Source of the DNA: Hydractinia symbiolongicarpus
Lineage: Eukaryota > Cnidaria > Hydrozoa > Anthoathecata > Hydractiniidae
Assembly (NCBI RefSeq): GCF_029227915.1
Contig: NC_079888.1
Span: 12,633,001 to 12,697,000, forward strand
Length of the DNA: 64,000 bases
Direction: 5' to 3'
A model generated the notes under the pieces. The model did no database searches and was not told the DNA's origin. It saw nothing but the letters and a program-made list of their open reading frames with translations. The position numbers were made by a program, and so were the translations under genes. Positions 40,101 through 50,113 of the stretch are shown piece by piece (positions within the stretch are counted from its first letter, which is position 1; each line of letters opens with the position of its first letter).

Positions 40101-41447
40101 GTTACCTTAAAAAGCGCAAGTTTATTCTTGTTTCAATAGGTTTCCAGTTGTTCATTAACGTGCAGTACTACAATAAATGAATTAAGTTAATTTTCTGTCA
40201 GTTCTTAACAAGTAGTTGAAATATTCTTGCCCCCTATTTTGTGGATAAGTCGTATGTAGCTTGTTTTTATGTATTTTTTATCTTACCAACTCCCGTATTC
40301 CTCATAGATAGGACACGTAGGTAGAAAGTTGGTATAGGTGATTATTATGATGACACAACGACAGGAAAATTGCTGACGTCAGCATTTTTGTGAAGGTTCC
40401 TTATTTCTGCTGACATCATCAAGTTCATTGTTGTTTTAAAACCATTGAAGAAGCTTCTTTCTTCCTCAATTATTTGAGGGGTAGTCATTAGTATGTGCCA
40501 TTTGCAGGTTCGAGTTTTTAGTTAACAAATTGTGGTTGTTCCACCGGACTTTTACATTTTTTTGGGTATTTCCTATGTATGTTTTCCACATGTTAGTCTG
40601 TCTTAATGTTTAGCGGAGGTGCCCGCAAGAAGTTTGTACGTGGCGTATTAGTAATTATAGCGTTTCGTTGTTTCATTGATGCACAAGACAGATGTGTTGC
40701 ACATAACATTATTGCGCGCAAGAAGATCGGTGCTACGGAAACATAAAAAACGTCCGGGCTGGGCAAATTCCTGGGTTTATCCATGGGCTGTGGACTTATA
40801 TGAATTTATTTTGTTTACATACGGAAAATCTGCACCATTTTTACTAATTACCATCCCTACGTAAGCGGTGCTTGCCAGAACAGCAGTTAATGTATTAGTT
40901 TTAGAACATTGTATGTAGCTATATCGACTCCTACAGTTTATTTTGCTAACATTATGACAATTACTTCAGAGTAACATCTTTGGTACTACCTACGAATGTC
41001 CTGTGGGAGAACATCTTTCTCTATACTGTATCTAAGAATAGTTTGATATGTTGGTTAATACACGCCATAATAGACACTGTAATGTTAAATGTGTTTTATT
41101 TAGTCAGAGACGCCGTGAATAGTAGTTTCTAAGGCAGAACAATATGGTAATGCTGGAAAAAGGTAAGTTCCTTACAGAAATGTTCATATAAACACAAACG
41201 TTTACTTGAATTATTATTTCTAACGGAATAATTATCGGGAACATTTGTTAATACAATGTTGAAAATTAATAACAATATATCGTGTTGCAACATACAGTTA
41301 GATATTCATTAGTTAAAAATAGCTCTGAAAGCGTATTACACGAAAGAGGTGTATGAGAGGATGGTAAATTAAGAAAATGATCAGAAACATTTTGTTGGTG
41401 GGAATTGATTTGGTGGGAAAATAAATTTCACTTTTTGATTATATTTT
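40101..41447. other. Intergenic between SINE region and SET/recombinase gene
   Basis: No supported gene is seen. The open frames at 40593-40864 are not supported by domains or splicing. Confidence 0.4.
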
Positions 41448-41453
41448 TTTATT
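41448..41453 (-). terminator. Polyadenylation signal AATAAA for the SET/recombinase gene
   Basis: It lies about 40 bases past the stop codon at 41493 on the - strand, a plausible distance for the 3' end of that gene. Confidence 0.5.
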
Positions 41454-41492
41454 GCTACTTTCTATATGCATGCTGGGAAATATACTAATGTT

Positions 41493-42542
41493 CTAACTAG
41501 CATTGTCCTTTGCAAATTTCTTTTTCTCAGTGCGAACTTTCATCACTATTGTGGTTACACCGTATTTTTCGATCAAATCTTTCACAACTCTGTCAGCTTT
41601 GCTTGCACTGCGAATATCTGCCTCCTTAATTAATTTACTTCCTGTTATCAGGTCTCCAAATTTTCCCCAAATTGATTGGCTATCTTCGCTGGAAAACTTC
41701 ACCCTATCTTTTCTAGTTCCAAACAAGGATGAAGTCGTTTCACACGTCGAAATCGATGTATTGTCGCTGATCAGAGCTTCATTATCGTTAAAAGGGGCTT
41801 CTGGTTCGTGCACTGTTAATTCTAAATGTTTAATTTTCTATTTTAATTATGTACATTTTTAAAGTTATCCGTTTTAATTTTCCTTTTAAAAGCTTTTTAG
41901 AACAGGGTTGTATGTAAATGTGTATTATTTAAGTATAATTGAGTTATTGACGCAACACCTTTTCATTTTATTTTAACCATATATGAAAAGCAACTTCAAC
42001 GCCTCACTCACAAAATATTAAAGGTATATTGACGGAGAACAACATGATTAGCAATGTGAAGTTAATACACCCCAGAGTCCTTCGCCTGTTACCCCAGTAC
42101 GGCAGTTTGTCATATTTATTTTGGAAAAGCAAAATCTAGTGACTACAGTGACTGGACACTTTTTCTAAAAGCAGAATATATTTTTTACAAGATAAGTCTC
42201 CAAGTGCCACGCGAAACAACGCAGCGAAACTTGTAAATTACATTTGTTTTGAAAATATGATTTTTTGGGAAAGAAATGGTTAATAGTAGTCACTTTCTTT
42301 TTTAAAAGTCTAAGTTTTTTAAAAAACGTAAAGCTTACAGGGGAATTATAACGTAATGTGCAGAAAGAATGGGATAATAATAAATTGCGTAATCAGGTTA
42401 AAATTTTAATAAGAAAACTAAAAATCAATTTGTGAAAACGTATTAAAATGCTATGTCTCAAATTATTACCTTTATCTCTAACTTCATCGTTATTCTGTCT
42501 CTTCGTCTTCGACATGATGAAATAACGAATTTTATCTCGTAG
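41493..42542 (-). CDS. Exons 18-19: C-terminal domain of the recombinase gene
   Basis: Exon 18 (42470-42542) reads LRDKIRYFIMSKTKRQNNDE and ends G|GTAATA. Exon 19 (41493-41812) continues VHEPEAPFNDNEALISDNTS, then SSEDSQSIWGKFGDLITGSK and ADRVVKDLIEKYGVTTIVMK to TAA. The W...F...LI...L pattern resembles the small Myb-like module often found at the end of related recombinase proteins (inference). The exon 17 to 18 join needs a phase-0 donor; the only candidate seen, GAT|GTGTCT at 42661, is weak. Confidence 0.6.
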
Positions 42543-45500
42543 CTGTAGTGAGGTAAGATTAAAAAAGCTCGGATGTAATGTTGACTTTTCTTTCACGACA
42601 GTCAGAGTGATTTTACCATCACTTATCTCCTTTGCAAAATGCACTTTCCTCTAGAGACACATCAACGTTATTCTCAGTTTGGCGTAGGACAGATCTCAGC
42701 TCCCTACTTGTTTCTGCGGCACTTTTTGACTTTTCTTGCAGAAAGTACGACCGTCTGGCTGTTGCCTTGGAGTGGCACATTAAATTTGCCAACTGTTGCT
42801 CCAACTCTGGCCTCAAAGAATGAGTTTTAGTGACACACGTCTTGCGGACTAGTGTTGCATTAAGACGTGGTCGCAGCAAACTCCTTCCCACTGCTTTATT
42901 CCAAAATGAGTTCAACTGGCCTGTGGCCATTGAAGAAGACATTTTATTTCCGCTCCAGCTGGTAAAAAACGGGTTGTTGGCAGAACCTTTTTCGTCGTCT
43001 AGGCCTTCTAGCCTATTTCGGAAATGTTGAAAGAATATCGATGATTCTTTATATAGATTTGCAGTGAAGCAAATTGTCGCTGGTCCCGACGTCGCTATTG
43101 TTTTGTGGTTAAAAACACTTACAATATATACTCCATTTTCCATTTTCCCCGTCATGAACTCTTTGGTTGTCATGTTAGCCAAAGCACCGGTCCTTGACGC
43201 GTTATCCAAGCAGAGATAAGTTAAGATATAATCTCGAACAGAGGTAAATTGCTTGAATGTTGGAACTTTACCAGTGGCCAACACTTCCTTGATATTCCTG
43301 CGACAATTGGATACGTGTGTTGAATTATCGAAGGTGTTGACCTCTTCAGCTGTTATGAGCTGATCTAACTGCTCCAAATCTTTCATCCATTTGTCGCTTT
43401 TGGCCTTCTTTCTATACTCCACAATCCAGTTTTCCATGATAACTATCATGCTTGGACAGTCCTTAACGAAATCTTTGAAAAGCACAGGTGTGTCACACAA
43501 AATATACTTGTAAAAATGACATAGGGAATGGAGATAACTTTTTATAGTTCCAGCTTTTCTCCGTTTTTCAAAATTCAGTAACCATTGATTCCTGATCTTC
43601 ATGCGGTCAAAAAGAACGGATAATTCGTATGAATCTTGGCTGGTGTCCTTTAAAATCAGTTGCACTTGTCTGGAATGTTGTTTCGCAGCACGTTTATTTT
43701 TTCGCTTACCATCAGGGCTAACCAACCACAATTCAAATTTGTCAAAATGTGACTCATTCCTCCATGGTGTAATTATAATATCCATATTCTCATCCTCCTC
43801 ATCTTCATCCTCACTTCCATCCAAATCTTCAATTCTACATTCTAGAAGGAAAAAAACTTTTAAATGATGATTTTCCTCAGGGAGATAAATTAAATTCTTT
43901 ACACTAAGCTATTGAAAGGCTAAAATAATATAATACTATGCATTTTTTACTAAGAAAATCCTTATGGTTCAACAGATTCAAGTATTATCAAGTTACTTAC
44001 GCGACATGTCTTTGCGGAAAATTTATAGGTAAAAAATTCCTTTAAATACTTAATATTTTCTTGTAAATAAAAATTAACAAAATAATTTTTTTTAGAATAT
44101 CCTGCCACTTACAAACAATTAGAAAATGTTCTTATTACGGACTGTTTTTTGTTTGAATCCTTTTAGGTTAAAAATTCTGCTCACTGTTTAAGTTCAAATT
44201 TCTTAAGCATAAATTTTAAGTTGAACAAAAGTGGCAAATTTCTTTAAAAAATCCTGTTTAATGCTGGATAGAAACAAGTTTAATGAGAAAAGTTACGCAA
44301 AAATCATGTACAGAGAATAAAGTCGATATTTTCTTCATAACTTGCACGCTTCAATATATGTTCATATCAAACGCTCATATCTTAGGAGCAAAATTTTTAC
44401 GCAGCGTTGTTACAAAAGAGGAGGGATTGCATACTTTTTCGGTAAACAAGTCAAACCTTACATACCTAGTGAATCGTTTTTGCTTGTTATTGGCAATTTA
44501 CTACGGACAGGTTCTATAAATAAACAAATTAAAAGTAGAGTACGTCACAAGAAATACATTAAAGGTCTTCTGTTATCAAAAGAAAACTGTAGTTTTTAAT
44601 GGTTGTTTATAAGACAGGTCATAGAATGAAAAATTATACCTTGTTCTTGTTTTTCTTCGAAACGGACAGATAAAGGCTCAATCGTCGTTATGGAAGGAGC
44701 TGAGATGAGATAAAGACGATTTATTGACAATTATTGTGACATCATAACAGAAAGGATGAATTAAACAATCAAGAGTGCCATGACGACTTCTTATCAAATA
44801 TGCACTTAAAGCTAAACATACATACCTAGTGTCTCATTGAAAATTGGGAAATCTGAGTCAGGTTCTATAAATTAACCGAATAAATTGTAAATAAGCAGCA
44901 AAATTTTGTTTTTAACGGTTTAAAGTGCTAAAAAAGCGCTAACTGGGACAGAAAACATCTTTTCTTTTTTGTATTTGAGAGAAATTAGGATAGTTTTGTG
45001 AAACGGACATGCGCTTTCGCAGAAATTAGGATAATGGTTATACCTATTTCTTCCGTTTCTTCTAAATCGACAGATAAAGGACCAACACTTGCTATGGAGG
45101 GAGCTAAGATGAGACAAGGAATCGTATATTATTAACAGTGAAAGTAATAAAATAGCGAATCAACGAAACAAGCAGCAACCAATCACCCTTTTTTTTATAA
45201 GCGCCTCCCTCATTTAAGCGCCCCATGTAACAAGTATTGTTCCCTCTAAAAGAAAGAGGCGCTTAATAGAATTTTTTTTCAGATTCGTATCAACCAAAAC
45301 AAAAAACAAAAAAACTCGTAAATGATCTTAAAAAAAATCTTCTTATTAAAAAAGTTACAGCTTAATTTTCTGGGAATTTTAACTGCCATGTAAAACTTTT
45401 AACGTAGTATTTCTTCTTTTCGCCCCAACAAAAGAAAGAATGAACTTAACTGGTTATTCATATTCGAATCACTAGAATCTTTGAAATGTTATAAGGGTCT

Positions 45501-48500
45501 CCTTGTTTTAAATACACACCCCTGTGATAATCTCCCTCCCCTAAAAACTGGAAAATTATACTTGCCTTGGGCAACTATGAAAATTCACATTTTAGAGCTT
45601 AGACGGTGACGTGTTTCAGTGAAAATCTGCTTTTTTTTAAATTTCGCGATTGAAAGTAGCCTTTTTTTGGAAAAATGAATGAATGAGTGAATGAAATAAT
45701 GAATGAATGAAGAGATCGTTTATTTGTAATAGTTAGTTATAAAACATACAAACCTACCTCTAGAAATCGTGGAAGAAGATTTTCGATGCTTAACCAAAAC
45801 AGTTTCTTCTTGTCTTTCGCCTAGTGTACATAAAAATAGTTTTCTAAGCAAATTATCACCCTAATTTTCATTAATTATAACACCCCAGATCTGTATTGAG
45901 GGTTTTGGGTGTATATTGATTTCGTTATTAAAGTCATTGTTCAACTCACTAGGTCATAAAGATTTTTAGATTGAAAGCGCAAAAAAACATTTGCATAATG
46001 TCACATGAGAATAAATTTTTCCGACTTTATAACATCTTTGCTTAACCTAGTCTTTTAACAGCGCACTTTTGAAAGTAATCTTGTTTGATTCACCTGTTTT
46101 TTAATCGTAAATAAAGTGTGATTTGAGAAGTATGTTGTTTTTAACAGGGAATTAATCAACAGGTTAATATTTTAATTCCAGTGCGTCTCACTTTAAGAAG
46201 AAAGAAATTATTACGGCATCCAATATCAAACATTTATTTTTTGAACAGGCACACAATCGTATGTCAACAAAATCTGCAATTAACAAAGTTAATAATTTTC
46301 TTACTAGTTCTACGCTCTCTTTCTTCTCGCCTACGTTCCGCAATATTTCTAACCTTTCTCGAAAACCAATCTTCATCGCTGCTATCATTGGAATTCACAG
46401 GCGACATATTTTCAGCAACTTTGAGGTACTTCATTCCACCATTCCTCATGATCTTGTTTTCCTCTTCCCGTTCGCTACTTTCGCTGCAACTACTTGTCGC
46501 GCTATCTTCGCTTAAACCATTTTTAGGTGTAAATTCCTCGAAAGCAATGGCCTCTTTCATAGCAGCCTTAAATTTTTTGTTATCTTTAATTTTGTGTGTT
46601 TCTCTCAAATGATTTTCTATTCGAACAACCACTTTTGAGCAGCCCAGAATGGGACAAATCTTTTTCCGGTAAAATCGAGGTTTGGTTTTCCTTTGCTCGT
46701 TGGCTAATCTTTTTCTCTCGTTATTTGAACTGATTCCGCTTTTATAACTTTTGGCATTCTCTTCCGTTATCTGATGTACTCGAACAAGATGAACCACTAA
46801 ATCAGTCTTGTCTTGAAAGCAGACTGGACAAGTGCACACTTTTCGTTTTCGTTTCTGTGGAAAAGTGCTCCTCAAAGATTTTTCCCATAGATTGAAAGTC
46901 TAAATAAAATTTTAACAACTATTAATTTCGGTAGGTACCTAATGTTAACCATAAACAAAGGTGAATTGCTTACTTTTTTGGCTTCAGCTACATTTCCACT
47001 CCGAATCAACTGACACAATCTTTCTGTGACGTTCAAATCCTTCAATAAGTATATTTTTCAGAAATACTTAGTAAATGTTACAAGATTTGTCAAAAAATAA
47101 GTGGGAAAAGTTATTACTGTAATACCTTTTCATCACAGTTTTCTTTTCGCTTCACACGTTTCATAGGTGGCATTTCTGGTAGCGGGTTATCCTAAAAATG
47201 GGTATATTGTCAGTGTAAATTATTTGCCGATCTTGAATTAAATCTACATTTTAATTATTTTGTAAAATTGAAACAAAACAAATGCTTGTCATTTCCTTGT
47301 GTCATATTATGGTATTTTGTTATTTATTTCTACGAAAATAGCATAGGATATATTTCCAATCGCTTTTAGAACAATTCCTCTTATAACGACGTTCCTTTAA
47401 ATAAAATAAGATCGTAAAATCGTAAAATAAAATAAAGTAAAGAGCCTAAATCGATAAACTCAGATAGTTTTACAGAAGATCCTAAGTAAACATACACGTA
47501 AGCGTCTAACTTCTAATGTTAATTCATCGACATCAGCAAACTAAAAGTAAACACGTATTGCTACTATAACTATAGCATTCTGTTACCACTGATAGTCATT
47601 TGTAAAGAGTGTTAGGCAACTTGTCAGTCCAAAATGCTCATATAAAAAACTTCCTTAAGTGCTGATTAAGCAGTAAGGTACGTTACCTTTTCCTGAGCAT
47701 CGGTAGGATTAAAAATTTCATTTAACATTTCCGCCGCATTGTATTCTTGAGTTGGCAATACTTCCACTTTCTACAGGCACAGAGAGTAAAAATAACAAGC
47801 TCAAGAAAATGTATAAAATGCCCTACAAGAATACTAAATAATGAAGGAATTAATAAACAAATAAACTTGTTTTTACTCTTCCATGTCTAGCAGGTAACAG
47901 TCAAAATATATTAATACATTGCAATTATACATGCACTTACATTTTAGCTTCGGTTAAGAAAACTGGTAATGTAATTAGAAAGCCAGTTTCAAATGAGAAA
48001 TGTTTAAAACTAACCATATCTAGAACTGGTTTTGAACTCTCAGTTGTATCGTTAATGCTTCCCTCACCTGTCGCCTGTCTTTTATCCTACAGGAGCAAAT
48101 TTTTGGAATGAACAGCGTGTTATTATTGCGATATCAATATAGATTTAGAAATATTAAAAACTAACTGTATTTGAAAATTCCCTTGCGCTCTCAACTGTAT
48201 TTTCCCCGCCTTTGTCAACTGTCTCTTGTCTTCTACCCTACGAAAGTAATACAATTCATAGTATAAAGGCTATTTTACCAAAGATTGCGTGTTATAATTG
48301 CGAAATCGATATATAATGAAAAATAATAAAAACTAACTGTATTTGAAAATTCGTTCACGCTCTCAACTGTATTCTCCCCGCCATCGTCAACTGTCTTCTG
48401 TTTTCTAGCCTGCAGAAGTAAAATAATTCATAGTATAAGGGCTATTTTACGTGTTATAATGAACTTGAGATATTTTCAGCCTTGTGATTTTGTTAAAATT

Positions 48501-50113
48501 TCTTAAGATTCTGGACTTTCAAGACTAAATTTCATATATTGGGCATTAGCTAAGTTTAAAAGTTTTTTTGGTAAATCTATTTTGAGTATCTAAGCAGAAC
48601 GTATACTTTAACAAGATTCAAAATCTTATGATACCAATTTTCATTATGTAGATAAAGTGCCCAATTATCAAATAGTACCTTATTCTGTGGATCCACATCA
48701 ATAAATGTTAATCCATCTTTTATGTATTGACTTCTTGCCAGTGCAAAGTCAACGTCATAATCACTGTTTTTCTAAAAGGTTGTGTCAAATGTGGAATGGT
48801 TATTATTTTAAAATTAATCACATTTCGTCCACATCTAAATAATATAATCACCTTCTTATTCTTTTCCTTTAGTTTACTTAAAGTGTATTTTACCTTGGAC
48901 CTCTTATCCTATAAAAAGACAGTATTCAATGTAGGCACGCATAGGCTTGATGCATTAACATAAAGAGAAATTCACAAACCTTTCTCCACCAAAGACCGCT
49001 AGCTCCATACGAGTATCGCAACTCCTCACCAGGGCAAATGTCTTTTAGTGCAAATAAGCACAAGTGCAGGCGTCCATTTAACAAAACACTTTTCATTGCA
49101 GAGTTGGGAAACTTTGAATCGTTGACGTATTTTCCTAACCTTTCTTCGTGTGTTGCATCAATGCTATAACATAAAAGTCAGATGTTACATCAACAATCTT
49201 ACGTACTTGTTTAAGTTTACACATTTTATATTCGAAATAAAGAAAATATTTTTTGAGAAAATATTCTGTCTGAAAGAAAAAGTAACGGTAGGTGACTTAC
49301 CATTTATTTTTATAAAAAAATAGGAACGATCCTATGTCATCTGGATAAGTTTTCATCAACTCATCACCTTCCTCTTCTGTTAGCAAAGTACCAGGGTACT
49401 CCAACAAGAAATCATTCTTCTGGAAGTTAATCGTCGCAAAAATTCCATAACCTACACGAGATCAATAGACTCAAAAATAGACCTACAAATAAACGAGCGA
49501 CTGAACAAACGACTGCACGAACGACTATTCTTACCAATGTAGTCATCGATGTAACATTTTTCAAATCCAGGAGGATCGGCTCCGAGCTCGCAAAAGATTT
49601 TTGCTACCTCTTCTCCAGTTTTTTTTCTTGATTTTTGTGGCTTAAGATAAGATGTTCATTGTTAGACTATTTTATGGTTACATTTAAATAAAACAACGGT
49701 TTGTAAGAAGCGGATATTTTCAACATCACCATCAAAATTTACTAAGGAATTGATTTTTCGAATACGTTAACTGATATAATAGCTTTTGTGAGCATGGCAA
49801 ACCACTCTTCGTATAAATACTAGGCGTTCGTTGGTTGGGTGATAGCTTTTTGAAGACTCAAGTATTGTTTGTTTTACACAAACTCGTCCCCAGCGCCTTT
49901 TCTCTCCTATTAGTAAAAAAGAGACAAAAGGCACTGGTACGAGTTTGCGTTTTACAGTTACTATAATCTTCTTAGTACCAAATAACTTCTTATACAAATA
50001 CATTGCCTTCTATTTCATTCATCTTCGCTGAAACTCTACAATCACTAGTTTAAATTTTTTAGTTCTATATCAACTAAATAACTCACCTCTCTTGATCTGA
50101 TTTCTGAACTCAT
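41493..50113 (-). CDS. SET domain - zinc finger - tyrosine recombinase protein, 19-exon model
   Basis: Exons on the - strand: 50113-50087, 49640-49535, 49451-49301, 49163-48980, 48908-48852, 48771-48679, 48409-48338, 48237-48166, 48086-48015, 47770-47687, 47191-47126, 47039-46974, 46899-46305, 45820-45758, 45103-45044, 44699-44640, 43841-about 42661, 42542-42470, 41812-41493. All have GT/AG ends and phases agree, giving about 1133 residues. Order: KMT5A-like SET domain (about 35-156), low-complexity linker with duplicated exons (157-350), two C2H2-type fingers (about 374-450), acidic linker, tyrosine-recombinase core (about 616-1000), C-terminal WGKFGDLI domain. Eukaryotic tyrosine recombinases of this type occur in Crypton and related transposons. 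Phase agreement argues for one transcript, but separate neighbouring genes are not excluded. The join after exon 17 is uncertain. Confidence 0.75.
42619..43841 (-). CDS. Exon 17: tyrosine recombinase catalytic region
   Basis: The exon starts after TTCTAG with ECRIEDLDGSEDEDEEDEN. An N-terminal core-binding-like helical part follows (SYLHSLCHFYKYIL). The catalytic region has DNASRTGAL (first Arg), VFNHKTIATSGPA (Lys), NATLVRKTCVT (second Arg; the usual His three residues earlier is Thr) and LMCHSKATARRSYF (His, and Tyr as nucleophile). The set R..K..R..H..Y is therefore complete and in order. The frame is open for about 400 codons to a TGA at 42619, with no sign of decay. A spliced transcript should leave before that stop. 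Confidence 0.85.
44640..45820 (-). CDS. Exons 14-16: linker exons, two of them duplicated
   Basis: Exon 14 (45758-45820) encodes ERQEETVLVKHRKSSSTISR. Exons 15 (45044-45103) and 16 (44640-44699) are both 60 nt, phase 1, and related: APSIASVGPLSVDLEETEEI and APSITTIEPLSVRFEEKQEQ. Flanking intron sequence is also similar, so this is a tandem genomic duplication of about 404 bp. Confidence 0.7.
45663..45715. repeat. GAAT-type simple repeat
   Basis: Imperfect AATG units in an intron of the SET/recombinase gene. Confidence 0.6.
46305..46899 (-). CDS. Exon 13: two C2H2-type zinc fingers
   Basis: The acceptor TTTATTTAG precedes TFNLWEKSLRSTFPQKRKRK, a basic nuclear-signal-like run. Finger 1 is CPVC-x11-HLVRVH. 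Finger 2 is CPILGC-x10-HLRETH. An acidic serine-rich stretch (SATSSCSESSEREEENK) and a basic ERRREERERRT end follow. The donor is ACT A|GTAAGA, leaving phase 1. Paired fingers of this sort usually bind nucleic acid; in recombinase proteins they could give target recognition (inference). Confidence 0.8.
46974..48908 (-). CDS. Exons 5-12: charged linker with three duplicated exons
   Basis: All eight exons are phase 0, a pattern typical of exon shuffling and duplication. Exons 7, 8 and 9 are each 72 nt and related: RKQKTVDDGGENTVESVNEF, RRQETVDKGGENTVESAREF and KRQATGEGSINDTTESSKPV. Exon 5 may instead be only 15 nt (48894-48908), because GTAAAATA is also a possible donor; both choices keep phase. 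Other exons encode DFALARSQYIKDGLTFIDVD, QEYNAAEMLNEIFNPTDAQE, PPMKRVKRKENC and LNVTERLCQLIRSGNVAEAK. No domain is recognised. Confidence 0.7.
48980..50113 (-). CDS. Exons 1-4: SET (lysine methyltransferase-like) domain
   Basis: ATG at 50113-50111 starts a 9-codon exon ending GAG|GTGAGT. The SET domain runs GYGIFATINFQKNDFLLEYPG (exon 3), then CIDATHEERLGKYVNDSKFPN and ICPGEELRYSYGASGLWWRK (exon 4). This matches the KMT5A (PR-Set7) pattern G(R)G-IFAT, DF-EY-G, C-DAT, GEEL-Y-YG. Two deviations may affect catalysis: the usual NHS is NDS, and the usual Y-D-Y is Y-S-Y. The likely role is methylation or reading of a lysine substrate, as an inference. Confidence 0.85.

Noticed and set aside
41103-41160. 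Small + strand exon (TCAG before AGACGCC..., ATGGTAATGCTGGAAAAAG|GTAAGT)
   Set aside because: The splice sites look good but no partner exon was found downstream, and the next gene is on the other strand. It could be a non-coding transcript, but this is unsupported.
42393-42644. Alternative frame reading through between exons 17 and 18
   Set aside because: It shares the frame of exon 18, but upstream it meets a TAG within exon 17, so it cannot continue the recombinase. Kept only as a hint that the junction is unresolved.
46181-46612. + strand frame of 143 residues
   Set aside because: It is the complement of the zinc-finger exon 13 of the SET/recombinase gene.
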